The notes under the pieces were generated by a model. The model saw nothing but the letters and a program-made list of their open reading frames with translations. It had not been told where the DNA came from and made no database searches. Below, piece after piece: positions 9,020 through 17,707 of a stretch of DNA of 64,000 nt. Numbering within the stretch: position 1 is the first letter of the stretch; every line of letters begins with the position of its first letter. The DNA is from CAVYBY01 sp963766935 (lineage in GTDB: Bacteria; Actinomycetota; UBA4738; HRBIN12), in contig CAVYBY010000008.1 of NCBI GenBank assembly GCA_963766935.1, positions 248,001 through 312,000 of the forward strand. The letters are read 5' to 3'. The position numbers and the translations under genes were made by a program.

Positions 9020-10613
9020 ATGACCGTCTGGTACGCGAGCGAGGAGTTCACCCCCGACGAGCGCGCGGTCCTGCAACGGCATTTCACGAACCTGGACGGG
9101 CCGGTCTTCGCGCTCGTCAACCTGCCCGAGGCGGTGAAGGGGGCGCTGTTCGCTCGCTATTCGAGGACGACGAAATCGCTCCGGCGGCTGTTCCTCGACG
9201 AGTTCGCCGGCGACGTGGACGAGCGCCGGCGAGATCGCGCGCACCGGCAGCGAGCGGGCGAAGCGGCTCTACGAGCGCGTGTTCGTGGAGTACGGGGACG
9301 ATTCCGTCGCCCAGCTGGGCGGCGTGCACCTGGCGTGCGAGCAGGCGTCGCAGCTCCTGGCCAAGGCCTCGAATGGGGGCGCTGGCCGCGTACCTGGAGC
9401 AGTCCACGCGCTACATGCGCTACGACGACCGGCCCGCCGGTCGCTGGCGCGCCACGATCCCGCCAGAGAGTCGAAGGCACGGAGCTGAAGACGGAGTTCG
9501 GCGCGTATCTCGAGAGGTCTTCGGCCGTACGGGCGATGTTGGACCGATGCTGGCGCGGTTCCGGAGCGGTTCCCAAAGGACCCCGCAGACTCGGACGCCG
9601 TGTAGCGTTCGACGATCAGCGCGAAGACGTGTGACGCGCTCCGCGGCCTGCTGCCGGCCGCCACACGTTCGAACCTCGGGGTATACGGCGACCGGGCAGA
9701 CCTACGAACAGCTCCTCTGCGCCTGCGGGCCATCCGCTCGAGGAGTGCGCGGGTACGGCGACCTGATGCGGACGAGCTTCGCGCGGTAATCCCGGAGTTC
9801 TTGACCCGCGTGGACTGCCCGATCGGGGCGGGGCGTGGGCGCGTACTGGCAGCGCACGCGGGAGCGGATCGAGGAGGAGACCGGCAAGACCTCCTCGGGG
9901 ATCGCCCCGGAGGCGCGCGGCGAGGTCACGCTGACGGAGTTCGACCCCGAGGGCGAGTCAAGGTGGTGGCGGCTGATCCTGTATGCCGCTTCCGACCTTC
10001 CCGACGACCAGCTTCTGGCCGGATCGCGAAGCGATGTCGGCCGAGGCGGCGCGCCGAGTCCTCGCCGCTAGCGTCGGGGACCGGAAAACCGGCGGCACAA
10101 GCCCGGGCGGGCCTTGGAGCGGACCGGCTACCGGTTCGACGTGCTCTGCGACTACGGGGCGTTCCGTGATCTCCAGCGTCACCGGCTGCTCACGATCGAA
10201 TGGCAGCGCCTCGCCGCCGCGCGGGGATGCGACACGCCGGCCGCGATCGACGATGCGGGGCTCCGATCGTCGTGGGATCGCGTGATGGGGCTCGGGGCGG
10301 CGACGGAGGCCCGGCTGGCGTCGGCGGGGCACCTCGAGGCGGCCCAGTACGCGGTTCCATGGCCTTCCGCATCCGGTTCGTAATGCAGATGGACGCCCGC
10401 GAGGCCATGCATCTGACCGAGCTGCGCTCCCAGCCCCAGGGCCACCCCACGTACCGGCGCGTCGCCCAGCGCATGCACGAGCTGATCGGCCGGGTCCACC
10501 CCGGAATCGGCGGCGCTTTCGGCTACATGAACTACGACGATGTGGACCTGGAGCGTCTGGAGGCCGAGCGCCGTTCCGAAGACAAACGTAACGCGTTGCA
10601 GCACAATGCATAG
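9020..10613 (+). pseudogene. ThyX-like (flavin-dependent thymidylate synthase family) gene, heavily frameshifted
   Basis: The region encodes, in changing frames, one continuous homologue of the long two-domain ThyX-like proteins: VFALVNLPEAVKGALFARYS, then YGDDSVAQLGGVHLACEQAS, AAYLEQSTRYMRYDD, LRGLLPAATRSNLGVYG, RTGYRFDVLCDYGAFRDLQR with the RHR motif, and FVMQMDAREAMHLTELRSQP to the end at 10613. At least eight frame changes are needed between 9020 and 10613, so no intact protein can be made. The promoter TAAGGT (9008-9013) and the ATG 6 bases later are still intact. The flanking genes are sound, so this is real decay or an unusually bad assembly patch. ThyX makes dTMP using flavin; whether the long family has that activity is unknown to me. 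Confidence 0.8.
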
Positions 10614-10671
10614 CGGTACCACCTCCCCGCCGGAACGCCCAAATCAGGGGTCATGGGTCACCGATCGCGGG

Positions 10672-10677
10672 TAGGGT
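10672..10677 (+). promoter_or_regulatory. -10 element of the HU gene
   Basis: TAGGGT lies about 50 bases before the HU start codon, leaving a leader that carries the strong ribosome site GAAGGAGGT. No clear -35 was seen. Confidence 0.4.
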
Positions 10678-10726
10678 CGCCGGGTTCGCAGCCGAGATCG
10701 AGGTCCAGATCGAAGGAGGTGCACCC

Positions 10727-11008
10727 ATGAACAAGAGCGAGTTGGTGGAAGCCATCGCTCAGAAGACCGGGGTCGCGAAGGCCACGGTCGAAGAGGTCAT
10801 CAAGGGCATGACCGATGTCGTCGAGGCCACGGTTGCCGAGGGCGACGACAAGATCCTGCTCCCGGGGTTCGTGTCCTTCCAGCGCGTGCAGCGCGCGGCG
10901 CGCACCGGACGCAACCCGCAAACGGGTGAGCCCCTGCAGATTCCCGCAAGCAAGACGGTCAAGGTCACGGCCGGCGCCCGGCTGAAGAGCGTCGCAGCCG
11001 GAAAGTAG
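10727..11008 (+). CDS. hup: HU-family DNA-binding protein
   Basis: A 93-residue protein with the whole HU fold: MNKSELVEAIAQKTG, the beta-arm region with RAARTGRNPQTGEPLQIPAS, and a basic C-terminus. HU bends and compacts DNA in the nucleoid. It lacks the long Lys/Ala-rich tail of mycobacterial HupB. The start is fixed by a perfect AAGGAGGTG ribosome site 6 to 7 bases upstream. It is a single-gene unit closed by a strong hairpin. Confidence 0.95.
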   Translation: MNKSELVEAIAQKTGVAKATVEEVIKGMTDVVEATVAEGDDKILLPGFVSFQRVQRAARTGRNPQTGEPLQIPASKTVKVTAGARLKSVAAGK

Positions 11009-11020
11009 TCACCTCTTCGG

Positions 11021-11058
11021 CGGCGCGGCCCGGCCGAGGAGGCCGGGCCGCGCCGTTT
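11021..11058 (+). terminator. intrinsic terminator after the HU gene
   Basis: A perfect 15-base stem (11021-11035 with 11041-11055), all G/C, around the loop GAGGA and followed by TTT. It separates HU from the next leaderless promoter. Confidence 0.8.
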
Positions 11059-11075
11059 CGGTACGCTGAACCCCC

Positions 11076-11222
11076 ATGACGAGAGAGGGCCCCTTTCTGC
11101 TGGCGCTCGGCATGCTCGTCCTCGCGTCCCTGATGGTGGGCGTGAGCGGATGGCTGCTGTACGCACAAGACCGGTTCTCGATGCGGGGGCAGGACCATCC
11201 CGAGGCACCTGAGGAGTCCTGA
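11076..11222 (+). CDS. 48-residue single-span membrane protein upstream of hisD
   Basis: A short ORF beginning MTREGPFLLALGMLVLASLM, with one long membrane segment (about residues 7-30) and a polar, acidic C-terminus ending PEAPEES. TACGCT at 11062-11067 ends 8 bases before the ATG, the leaderless spacing seen throughout the window. The stop is 2 bases before the hisD GTG, and the last codons contain the GAGGAG ribosome site for hisD, so its translation probably feeds into hisD. It may be the true first gene of the histidine operon. The function is unknown. Confidence 0.6.
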   Translation: MTREGPFLLALGMLVLASLMVGVSGWLLYAQDRFSMRGQDHPEAPEES

Positions 11223-11224
11223 CC

Positions 11225-12550
11225 GTGCTCAAGCTCCTCGACCTGCGAGAGCGGGGCGGGCGGCTCGAGCCCTCGAAGCTCGAAACCGATCCCGCCGTCG
11301 CTGAGATCGTCCGCGGCATCCTTCAGCGCGTCTTCGTCGAGGGCGACGATGTCCTGATCGAGCTCGCCTTGAAGTTCGACGGCGCCGACCTCCGCCAGTC
11401 CGGTCTCTTCGTCGAGCCCGAGGAGTTCGACATCGCCGGCGAAGCCGTCCCCGACCGGTTGAAGATCGCGATCGACGAGCTCTGCGCACGCCTCGTCGAC
11501 TTGCACGCTCGCCAGCTCCCGCCCGAATGGTGGGAGGAACGAGACGGGCTTCGCTTCGGCGAGATCGTGCGACCGCTCGCGTGCGTCGGCTGCTACGTGC
11601 CCGGCGGCCGGGCCGTGTACCCGTCGTCGGTCTGCATGACGGTCGTTCCGGCGGTCGTCGCCGGTGTCGAGGAGATCGTGCTCTGCACGCCGCCTCTTCC
11701 CGGCGGCTTCGTTGCGCCCTCGGTCCTGTACGCGGCCCAGCGCGCGGGGGCGACGAAGGTGGTCAAGTCGGGCGGCGCACAGGCGATCGGCGCGTTCACG
11801 TACGGCACGGAGTCCGTCCCGGCGGTCGACCGGATCGTCGGTCCCGGCAACGCCTATGTCACGGAGGCCAAGCGCCAGGTGGCCGGGGTCGTCGGCATCG
11901 ACGGCCTTGCCGGCCCGACGGAGCTCGCGATCGTCGCCGACGGCGACGCCGACCCGGACCTGGTCGCGCTCGACCTCGTGGCCCAGGCCGAGCACGACCC
12001 GATGGCGCGGACGTTCCTCATCTCGCCCGACGCCGGCCTGATCAAGCGCATCGATGCCGCGCTGGTGATCGCGGCCGCCTCGGCGGGCCGCCGCGAGATC
12101 GTCCAGACCGCGCTCGGCCACGCCTGTGCCGTGCTCGTGCGGAACCTCGACCACGCGATCGAAGCCGTCAACGACGTCGCCGCGGAACACGTCCAGCTGC
12201 TCGTGCCCGATCCGCGGCGGTTCCTCCCACAGATCCGCAACGCCGGCGCCGTCTTCCTCGGCCGATGGACGGCGGTTCCCTTCGGCGACTACGGCATCGC
12301 CTCCAACCACGTGCTGCCGACCGCCGGGACCGCGAGATTTGCGAGCGGCCTGCGCGCCGCCGACTACGTCACGGTCTCGTCCGTGGTCGAGCTCGACGAG
12401 AAGGCCGCGAATCGGTTCGCGCCGGCGGCCGCCGCCATCGCCACCTCGGAAGGACTCGTCGGGCACGCCCGTTCGATGCGCGCCCGCGCCGAGCCCCGCG
12501 AACGGAGCGCCGCCACGACCGCCACGGCCCCCGAGGACGTGGCGCCATGA
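11225..12550 (+). CDS. hisD: histidinol dehydrogenase
   Basis: A 441-residue zinc enzyme that performs the last two oxidations of histidine synthesis (L-histidinol to L-histidine, with NAD+). Family motifs are present: CVGCYVPGGRAVYPSSVCMT, VVKSGGAQAIGAFTYG, DRIVGPGNAYVTEAKRQV, IDGLAGPTELAIVAD and the QAEHDPMA metal/catalytic region, and NHVLPTAGTARFASGL near the end. The start is GTG at 11225 with GAGGAG 8 bases upstream. It overlaps hisC by 4 bases (ATGA). Confidence 0.95.
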   Translation: MLKLLDLRERGGRLEPSKLETDPAVAEIVRGILQRVFVEGDDVLIELALKFDGADLRQSGLFVEPEEFDIAGEAVPDRLKIAIDELCARLVDLHARQLPPEWWEERDGLRFGEIVRPLACVGCYVPGGRAVYPSSVCMTVVPAVVAGVEEIVLCTPPLPGGFVAPSVLYAAQRAGATKVVKSGGAQAIGAFTYGTESVPAVDRIVGPGNAYVTEAKRQVAGVVGIDGLAGPTELAIVADGDADPDLVALDLVAQAEHDPMARTFLISPDAGLIKRIDAALVIAAASAGRREIVQTALGHACAVLVRNLDHAIEAVNDVAAEHVQLLVPDPRRFLPQIRNAGAVFLGRWTAVPFGDYGIASNHVLPTAGTARFASGLRAADYVTVSSVVELDEKAANRFAPAAAAIATSEGLVGHARSMRARAEPRERSAATTATAPEDVAP

Positions 12551-13611
12551 TCGAGCTTCTGGGCCCGGAGCCGCGCCCGGGTCTGCGGGACGTGGCCCCG
12601 TACGACTCCCCCCAGCTCGACGTCGTCGCCAAGCTGAACACGAACGAGAGTCCGCACTCACTTCCCGTCGCGTTCTTCGACGAGCTGGCCCAGGCGGTGC
12701 GCGAGCTGCCGCTGCACCGCTATCCGGACGGCGGGATGATGGAGCTCCGCCGCGAGCTCGGACGGGCCACGGGCCACGACCCGGACGGGATCTGGGTCGC
12801 GAACGGCTCCAACGAAGTGCTCACCCAGCTCCTGCTCGCCTACGGCGGACCTGATCGCCGCGCCCTGACGTTCCAGCCGACCTATCTCCTGCATTCCCGG
12901 CTCGCATGGCTGACCAACACACAAATGGTCAGCATCGATCTGCAGCCACCGTGGGAGCTCCGTTCCGAGCACGTCGAACGGGCTCTGGAGGCGAAGGCGG
13001 ACGTCGTCTTCGTCTGCTCGCCGAACAACCCGACGGGCAACGCGCAGCCGGTCGCCCGGATCGAAGATCTCGCGGCCGGCCGGCCGAGCGCGCTCGTCCT
13101 CGTCGACGAGGCCTACGGCGAGTTCGGCGGCAACAGCGCGCTCCCGCTCGTGGCGACCCACCCAAACGTGGTCGTCGTCCGAACGTTCTCGAAGGCGTTC
13201 GCGCTGGCGGGAGCCCGGATCGGCTACGTGCTCGCGGCGCCGCCCGTCGTCGAGATCCTGCAACGGGTGCGGCTCCCCTACCACGTGAGCCAGCTGACCC
13301 AGACCGCCGGGCTCGTGGCGCTTCGTCACCGGACCGAAGCGATGCGCATCCTCGAGGGGATCCGCGCCCAACGAGATCGCATCGTCCTCGAGCTGGGCGC
13401 GATGGGCGTGCCGGTGCATCCGTCCGACGCCAACTTCGTGCTGTTCGAACCGCCGGGCCGGACCGTCGAGATCTGGCAGGGACTGCTGGATCGCGGCGTG
13501 CTGGTTCGGGACATGTCGAGCGTGGTCCCCAATGCGCTCCGCGTGACGGCGGGCTCCAGGAGCGAAGTCGATCTGTTCCTCGCCGCTTTGAAGGAGGTGC
13601 TCTCGGGGTGA
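12547..13611 (+). CDS. hisC: histidinol-phosphate aminotransferase
   Basis: A 354-residue class II fold-type I PLP enzyme that transaminates imidazole acetol phosphate with glutamate. It shows KLNTNESPHSLP, the LHRYPDGGMMELR region, SPNNPTGNAQPV, VDEAYGEFGG and RTFSKAFALAGARIGY, where Lys216 should carry PLP. The start overlaps hisD and the stop overlaps hisB (GTGA), with AAGGAGGTG inside its 3' end serving as the hisB ribosome site. Confidence 0.93.
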   Translation: MIELLGPEPRPGLRDVAPYDSPQLDVVAKLNTNESPHSLPVAFFDELAQAVRELPLHRYPDGGMMELRRELGRATGHDPDGIWVANGSNEVLTQLLLAYGGPDRRALTFQPTYLLHSRLAWLTNTQMVSIDLQPPWELRSEHVERALEAKADVVFVCSPNNPTGNAQPVARIEDLAAGRPSALVLVDEAYGEFGGNSALPLVATHPNVVVVRTFSKAFALAGARIGYVLAAPPVVEILQRVRLPYHVSQLTQTAGLVALRHRTEAMRILEGIRAQRDRIVLELGAMGVPVHPSDANFVLFEPPGRTVEIWQGLLDRGVLVRDMSSVVPNALRVTAGSRSEVDLFLAALKEVLSG

Positions 13612-14189
13612 CGCGCACAGCGATCGTATCCCGCACCACGAAGGAGACCGACGTTCACGTCGAGATCGACCTCGACGCACCCGGACGGGCCGAGGCCGAC
13701 ACCGGCCTGGCGTTCTTCGACCACATGCTGACGCAGCTCGGAACCCACGCCGGCTGGAGTCTGACGGTGACGTGCAAGGGCGACCTGGATGTCGACGGTC
13801 ACCACACGGTCGAGGACGTGGGGCTGGCCGTCGGCGGAGCGCTCGCCGAGGCGCTGGGCGACAAGGCCGGCGTCCGGCGGTTCGCCTCCATCACCGTTCC
13901 CCTGGACGAGGCCGCCGTCGAGGTCGCGCTCGACCTGTCGGGTCGGCCGTTCGTCCACTACGACGTCCCGGTCCCGGCGGAGCTCATCGGCACGTTCGAC
14001 ACCGGGCTCGTCGAAGACTTCGTCCGCGCCTTCGCCCAAGCCGCCGGCGTGACCATCCATGTCGTGCTCGAGCGGGGACGCTCGCCGCACCACGTCGTCG
14101 AAGCGGCGTTCAAGGCGATGGCGAAGGCGCTCGGCGATGCGTGCTCGATCGCCGGCGACGAGATCCCGAGCACGAAGGGCACCCTCTGA
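13608..14189 (+). CDS. hisB: imidazoleglycerol-phosphate dehydratase
   Basis: A 193-residue monofunctional HisB without the N-terminal phosphatase domain of enterobacteria. Manganese-binding motifs FFDHMLTQLGTHAGW, DVDGHHTVEDVGLA and SPHHVVEAAFKAMAKAL are intact. It converts imidazole glycerol phosphate to imidazole acetol phosphate. The GTG overlaps hisC. A 5-base gap separates it from hisH. Confidence 0.95.
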   Translation: MTRTAIVSRTTKETDVHVEIDLDAPGRAEADTGLAFFDHMLTQLGTHAGWSLTVTCKGDLDVDGHHTVEDVGLAVGGALAEALGDKAGVRRFASITVPLDEAAVEVALDLSGRPFVHYDVPVPAELIGTFDTGLVEDFVRAFAQAAGVTIHVVLERGRSPHHVVEAAFKAMAKALGDACSIAGDEIPSTKGTL

Positions 14190-14194
14190 GCGGG

Positions 14195-14815
14195 ATGTCC
14201 CCCACCATCGCGATCCTCGACTACGGCAGCGGGAACCTGCACTCGGTCTCGCGAGCCGTCGACGTGGCGGGAGGCCGCCCCCTCGTCACGGCGGACCCGG
14301 CCGAGGCGGGCGGAGCCCACGCGGTCGTCATCCCCGGCGTCGGCCACTTCGGACAGTGCGTGCGCGCCATCGAGGGACTCGGACTCGACGTCACGATCCG
14401 GGACGCCGTTGCCGCGGGAACCCCGGTCCTCGGTGTCTGCGTCGGAATGCAGGTGCTGTTCGAGCGAAGCGACGAGGACGGGCAGGCCGGGCTCGGGATC
14501 CTTCCGGGAACGTGCCGCCGTCTCCCGCCGGGCGAGCCGGGGACAAAGGTTCCGCACATGGGGTGGAACACCGTGTCGACCCGGCGACCGCACCCGATGA
14601 CGGCCGGCATCCCCGATGAGACCCGCTTCTACTTCGTCCACTCCTACGCTCCCGATGTCGGCGCCGCGACGGTCGGGGTGACCGAGCACGGCCGCATCTT
14701 CTCGGCGACGGTCGCCGACGGGAGCGTGTTCGCGACACAGTTTCACCCGGAGAAATCCGGCCGGTGGGGCCTCGAGATCTACCGGAATTTCGTCGCCGGG
14801 GTGACGGCCTCGTGA
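14195..14815 (+). CDS. hisH: imidazole glycerol phosphate synthase, glutaminase subunit
   Basis: A 206-residue class I glutamine amidotransferase with the nucleophile Cys82 in GVCVGMQVLF and the His/Glu pair in QFHPEKSGRWG. It releases ammonia that is channelled to HisF. It opens with the typical IAILDYGSGNLHSVSRA. It overlaps hisA by 4 bases (GTGA). Confidence 0.95.
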   Translation: MSPTIAILDYGSGNLHSVSRAVDVAGGRPLVTADPAEAGGAHAVVIPGVGHFGQCVRAIEGLGLDVTIRDAVAAGTPVLGVCVGMQVLFERSDEDGQAGLGILPGTCRRLPPGEPGTKVPHMGWNTVSTRRPHPMTAGIPDETRFYFVHSYAPDVGAATVGVTEHGRIFSATVADGSVFATQFHPEKSGRWGLEIYRNFVAGVTAS

Positions 14816-15522
14816 TCGTGATCCCCGCGATCGACCTCCGGGGCGGCAGGGCCGTTCGGCTCCTGCGGGGGGATCCCAGCCAGGAGACCTCGTACGCGGA
14901 CGACCCGACACGCGTGGCCGAGGCGTTTCAGGAACAGGGAGCGCGGCGCCTGCACGTGGTCGACCTGGATGCCGCCCTCGGCGAGGGCGACAATCGCGCG
15001 GCCGTCGAGGCGATCTGTCGCGCCGTGCAGGTGCCCGTCCAGGTGGGCGGCGGGATGCGCTCGCTGGAGGACATCTCGGCGATCCTCGAGCTCGGAGCCA
15101 AGCGAGTCGTGCTGGGAACCTCGGCGGCGCTCGACCCGGGGTTCGTCCGTCGGGCGGTCGAGGAGTTCGCCGAACGCATCGTCGTCGCGGCCGACGTTCG
15201 CGGCGGTCGCATCATGGTGCGCGGGTGGACCGAGGAGGGTCCGCCGCTCGAGGATGCGCTGAGCGCGCTGGACGAGGCCGGCACGCCTCGGTACCTCGTG
15301 ACCTCGATCGCGCGAGACGGGACGCTCGACGGCCCCGACCTCGTGCTCTACGGGCAAGTCCTGCGTCTGGCCCACGCGCCGGTCATCGCGAGCGGCGGGA
15401 TCCGCGGCGCCGACGACGTCTGGGCGCTCCGCGATCTGGGCTGCGAGGCCGCGGTCTCGGGCAAGGCGCTCTACGAGCACACGCTCAAGCTTTCCCAGGT
15501 GACCAGAGGGATGCCGGAGTGA
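14812..15522 (+). CDS. hisA: phosphoribosylformimino-5-aminoimidazole carboxamide ribotide isomerase (HisA, possibly PriA)
   Basis: A 236-residue (beta/alpha)8 barrel with IPAIDLRGGRAVRLLRGD, the aspartate in VVDLDAALGEG, VQVGGGMRSLED, LGTSAALDPGFV, TSIARDGTLDGPDL and VIASGGIRGADD. It isomerises ProFAR in step four of the pathway. In actinobacteria without trpF the same protein (PriA) also serves tryptophan synthesis; no trpF is visible here, but sequence alone cannot settle dual use. Confidence 0.9.
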   Translation: MIVIPAIDLRGGRAVRLLRGDPSQETSYADDPTRVAEAFQEQGARRLHVVDLDAALGEGDNRAAVEAICRAVQVPVQVGGGMRSLEDISAILELGAKRVVLGTSAALDPGFVRRAVEEFAERIVVAADVRGGRIMVRGWTEEGPPLEDALSALDEAGTPRYLVTSIARDGTLDGPDLVLYGQVLRLAHAPVIASGGIRGADDVWALRDLGCEAAVSGKALYEHTLKLSQVTRGMPE

Positions 15523-16286
15523 CGCTCGCAAAGCGGCTGATCCCGTGTCTCGACGTCGACGCCGGCCGCGTCGTGAAGGGGACGCGCTTCGTCGAGCTCC
15601 GCGACGCCGGCGACCCGGTGGAGCTTGCGGCTCGCTACGACGCCGAGGGCGCCGACGAGCTCGTGTTCCTCGACATCACGGCCACGGTCGAAGACCGCCG
15701 GGCGACGCTCGATCTGATCGCGCGGACCGCCGAGGAAGTGTTCATCCCGCTGACGGTGGGCGGCGGCGTCCGCGCGGAGTCCGACGTCTACGACCTGCTG
15801 CGGGCCGGCGCGGACAAGGTGTCGCTGAACAGCGCGGCCGTCCGCGACCCCACGTTGCTCGAGCGATGCGCCGAACGCTTCGGGACGCAGTGCATCGTGG
15901 TCGCGGTCGACGCTCGCCGTCGCGGCGACGACGACGGCTGGGAGGTCTTCGTCGACGCGGGGCACACCCCTACCGGACGAGACGCGGTGGCATGGGCGGT
16001 CGAGGCGACGGCCAAGCGGGGCGCCGGCGAGATCCTGCTCACCTCGATGGACCGTGACGGAACGGGTTCGGGCTACGACCTCGACCTGCTCGACGCCGTG
16101 TGCGGCGCGGTCACCGTCCCCGTCGTCGCGAGCGGCGGCGCGGGCGAGATGGCGCACTTCGCCGAAGCGCTCGCCGACGGCCGCGCGGACGCGGTCCTTG
16201 CCGCGAGCCGCTTCCACTTCGAGCAGCTCACGATCCGCCAGGTGAAAGAGCACCTCGCGGCGGCCGGAATCACGGTGCGGCTGTGA
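15519..16286 (+). CDS. hisF: imidazole glycerol phosphate synthase, cyclase subunit
   Basis: A 255-residue (beta/alpha)8 barrel, homologous to HisA, with RLIPCLDVDAGRVVKG, LVFLDITATVEDR, PLTVGGGVRAESD, ADKVSLNSAAVRDP, the second catalytic Asp in SMDRDGTGSGYD and PVVASGGAGEM. With HisH it forms imidazole glycerol phosphate and AICAR. GTG overlaps join it to hisA and hisI. Confidence 0.95.
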   Translation: MTLAKRLIPCLDVDAGRVVKGTRFVELRDAGDPVELAARYDAEGADELVFLDITATVEDRRATLDLIARTAEEVFIPLTVGGGVRAESDVYDLLRAGADKVSLNSAAVRDPTLLERCAERFGTQCIVVAVDARRRGDDDGWEVFVDAGHTPTGRDAVAWAVEATAKRGAGEILLTSMDRDGTGSGYDLDLLDAVCGAVTVPVVASGGAGEMAHFAEALADGRADAVLAASRFHFEQLTIRQVKEHLAAAGITVRL

Positions 16287-16624
16287 CATCGGTCGACCCC
16301 GCCGAGCTTCGCTTCGACGACAAGGGACTCGTGACCGTCGTCGTCCAGGACGTCGAGACGGGCGACGTCCTCATGGTGGCCTGGGCGACGCGCGAAGCCG
16401 TCGAACGGACGCTCGACGAGCACCGGATGGTGTACTGGAGCCGGTCGCGGCAGGAGCTCTGGCGCAAGGGCGACACCAGCGGACACGTCCAGCACTGGGA
16501 GGAGCTCCGGGTGGACTGCGACGGCGACGTGCTCCTGGCCCGCGTGCACCAGGAGGGGGCGGCCTGCCACACGGGCGAGCGCTCGTGCTTCTTCCGGGCG
16601 CTCGCCGGGGGCGAACCCGGCTAG
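16283..16624 (+). CDS. hisI: phosphoribosyl-AMP cyclohydrolase
   Basis: A 113-residue cyclohydrolase that opens the adenine ring of phosphoribosyl-AMP. It shows LVTVVVQDVETGDVLMVAW, YWSRSRQELWRKGDTSGH, the DCDGD metal site and ACHTGERSCFFR. The HisE pyrophosphohydrolase domain is neither fused nor found elsewhere in the window, so that step must be encoded elsewhere. It ends the overlapping his run; hisG follows after 35 bases with its own promoter. Confidence 0.93.
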   Translation: MTSVDPAELRFDDKGLVTVVVQDVETGDVLMVAWATREAVERTLDEHRMVYWSRSRQELWRKGDTSGHVQHWEELRVDCDGDVLLARVHQEGAACHTGERSCFFRALAGGEPG

Positions 16625-16645
16625 AGAGCGGCGCGGCCGCGTCGG

Positions 16646-16651
16646 TACACT
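16646..16651 (+). promoter_or_regulatory. leaderless-type -10 element of hisG
   Basis: TACACT ends 8 bases before the hisG GTG, so the message can begin at or next to the start codon. It gives hisG a promoter separate from hisDCBHAFI. Confidence 0.55.
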
Positions 16652-16659
16652 CGACCACC

Positions 16660-17536
16660 GTGCTCAGATTGGTCATTCCCAAGGGCTCCCTCGAGGAGCA
16701 GACCCTGCGGCTGTTCGAGGCAGCCGACTTGACGGTTCGCCGCGGCTCGGCCCGCGACTACCACGGCACGATCGACGATGAGCGCATCGAGCGGGTCAGC
16801 CTGCTGCGTCCACAGGAGATCCCGGTGTACGTGCAGGACGGGCTGTTCGACCTGGGGATCACGGGTCAGGACTGGATCGCCGAGACCGGGGCCGACGTGG
16901 AGGTCCTCACCACGCTGCGCTACGCGAAATCCGGGACCGGTCACGGCACGACCATCGTGCTCGCCGTGCCGAACGAGCACCCTGCCGGCGCCGCGAAGGA
17001 GATCCCGCCCGGCACCAGGATCTCGACCGAGTTCCAGCGCCTCACGGAGCGCTACTTCTCCGCTCTGGGAATCGACGTGAAGGTCGTGTGGTCGCACGGC
17101 GCCACCGAGGCGAAGGTGCCCGAGATCGTGGACGCGATCGTCGACGTCACCGAGACGGGCAACACGCTTCGCGCGCACGGGTTGAAGATCATCGAGACGT
17201 TGCTCACATCCGATCCGGTGCTGATCGCCAATCGAGCCGCGGCCGCCGAAGCGCCGATGCGCGCGGCCATGGATGACATCGTCACCCTCCTGCGCGGGGC
17301 GCTCGAGGCTGAGAGCCACGTGCTCATCAAGTTGAACGTGGGCCGCCGACCGCCTGGACGCCGTCCTCGCGGCCGTCCCCTCGATGAAGGCGCCGACGGT
17401 CTCGGAGCTTTCCGAGGGTGGGTTCGCCGTCGAAACCGTCGTCGAGAAACGGGGCGTGAACCGGCTCATCCCCCAGCTGAAGGCCGCCGGCGCAACGGAC
17501 ATCCTCGAGCTCCCGATCTCCAAGATCGTTCCGTAG
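16660..17536 (+). CDS. hisG: ATP phosphoribosyltransferase (long form), with one apparent frameshift
   Basis: The first enzyme of histidine synthesis, joining ATP and PRPP. The catalytic part begins LRLVIPKGSLEEQTLRLFEA and contains YVQDGLFDLGITGQDW, the TEFQRLTERYF region and DAIVDVTETGNTLRAHGLK. After KLNV the frame is lost at the GGG run near 17338-17341; one base further the regulatory HisG_C domain resumes in full (RLDAVLAAVPSMKAPTVSEL to ILELPISKIVP, stop at 17534). Removing one G gives a normal 291-residue protein. As the rest of the pathway is intact, a sequencing error is more likely than loss. Confidence 0.85.
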
Positions 17537-17560
17537 GCGTTGACTGCCGGAGAAGCCTTC

Positions 17561-17707
17561 TTGACACGCGCTGCGGGGCAGTGGGAAGATGCCTTTGGTA
17601 TGTTTGAATCATCGTTCAATTACGTAGGTACCTAGCCGGCGCGCAACGCCGTCAGGAGCCCTGCGCGCCGGAAGCCTCTCGAGGGGGATTGCTCGGGGGG
17701 TTTTTTT
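17561..17707 (+). promoter_or_regulatory. promoter and structured leader of the isocitrate lyase gene
   Basis: The 226-base gap before aceA holds a TTGACA box at 17561-17566 with a weak -10 (GAAGAT, 17585-17590), a TATGTT alternative at 17599-17604, a hairpin of 10 perfect pairs (CCGGCGCGCA 17636-17645 with TGCGCGCCGG 17662-17671, 16-base loop) and a G6T7 run at 17695-17707. The order promoter, hairpin, T run, gene suggests transcript-level control, but I cannot match it to a known riboswitch. Part of it could instead terminate the his operon. Confidence 0.4.
17604..17619. promoter_or_regulatory. inverted-repeat operator upstream of aceA
   Basis: TTGAA (17604-17608) and TTCAA (17615-17619) form a 16-base inverted repeat with a 6-base centre, in an AT-rich patch that stands out from its surroundings. 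The pattern resembles TetR-family operators of fatty-acid regulators (TGAA-n6-TTCA). Confidence 0.5.

Noticed and set aside
9634..9840. Separate small genes within the broken ThyX-like region
   Set aside because: The short open frames here align in order with one ThyX-like protein and have no starts or ribosome sites of their own.
17330..17345. Programmed frameshift in hisG
   Set aside because: No slippery heptamer, stem-loop or internal ribosome-site stimulator is evident, and similar single-base breaks occur in gltB and the AHSA1 gene, so error is the simpler reading.
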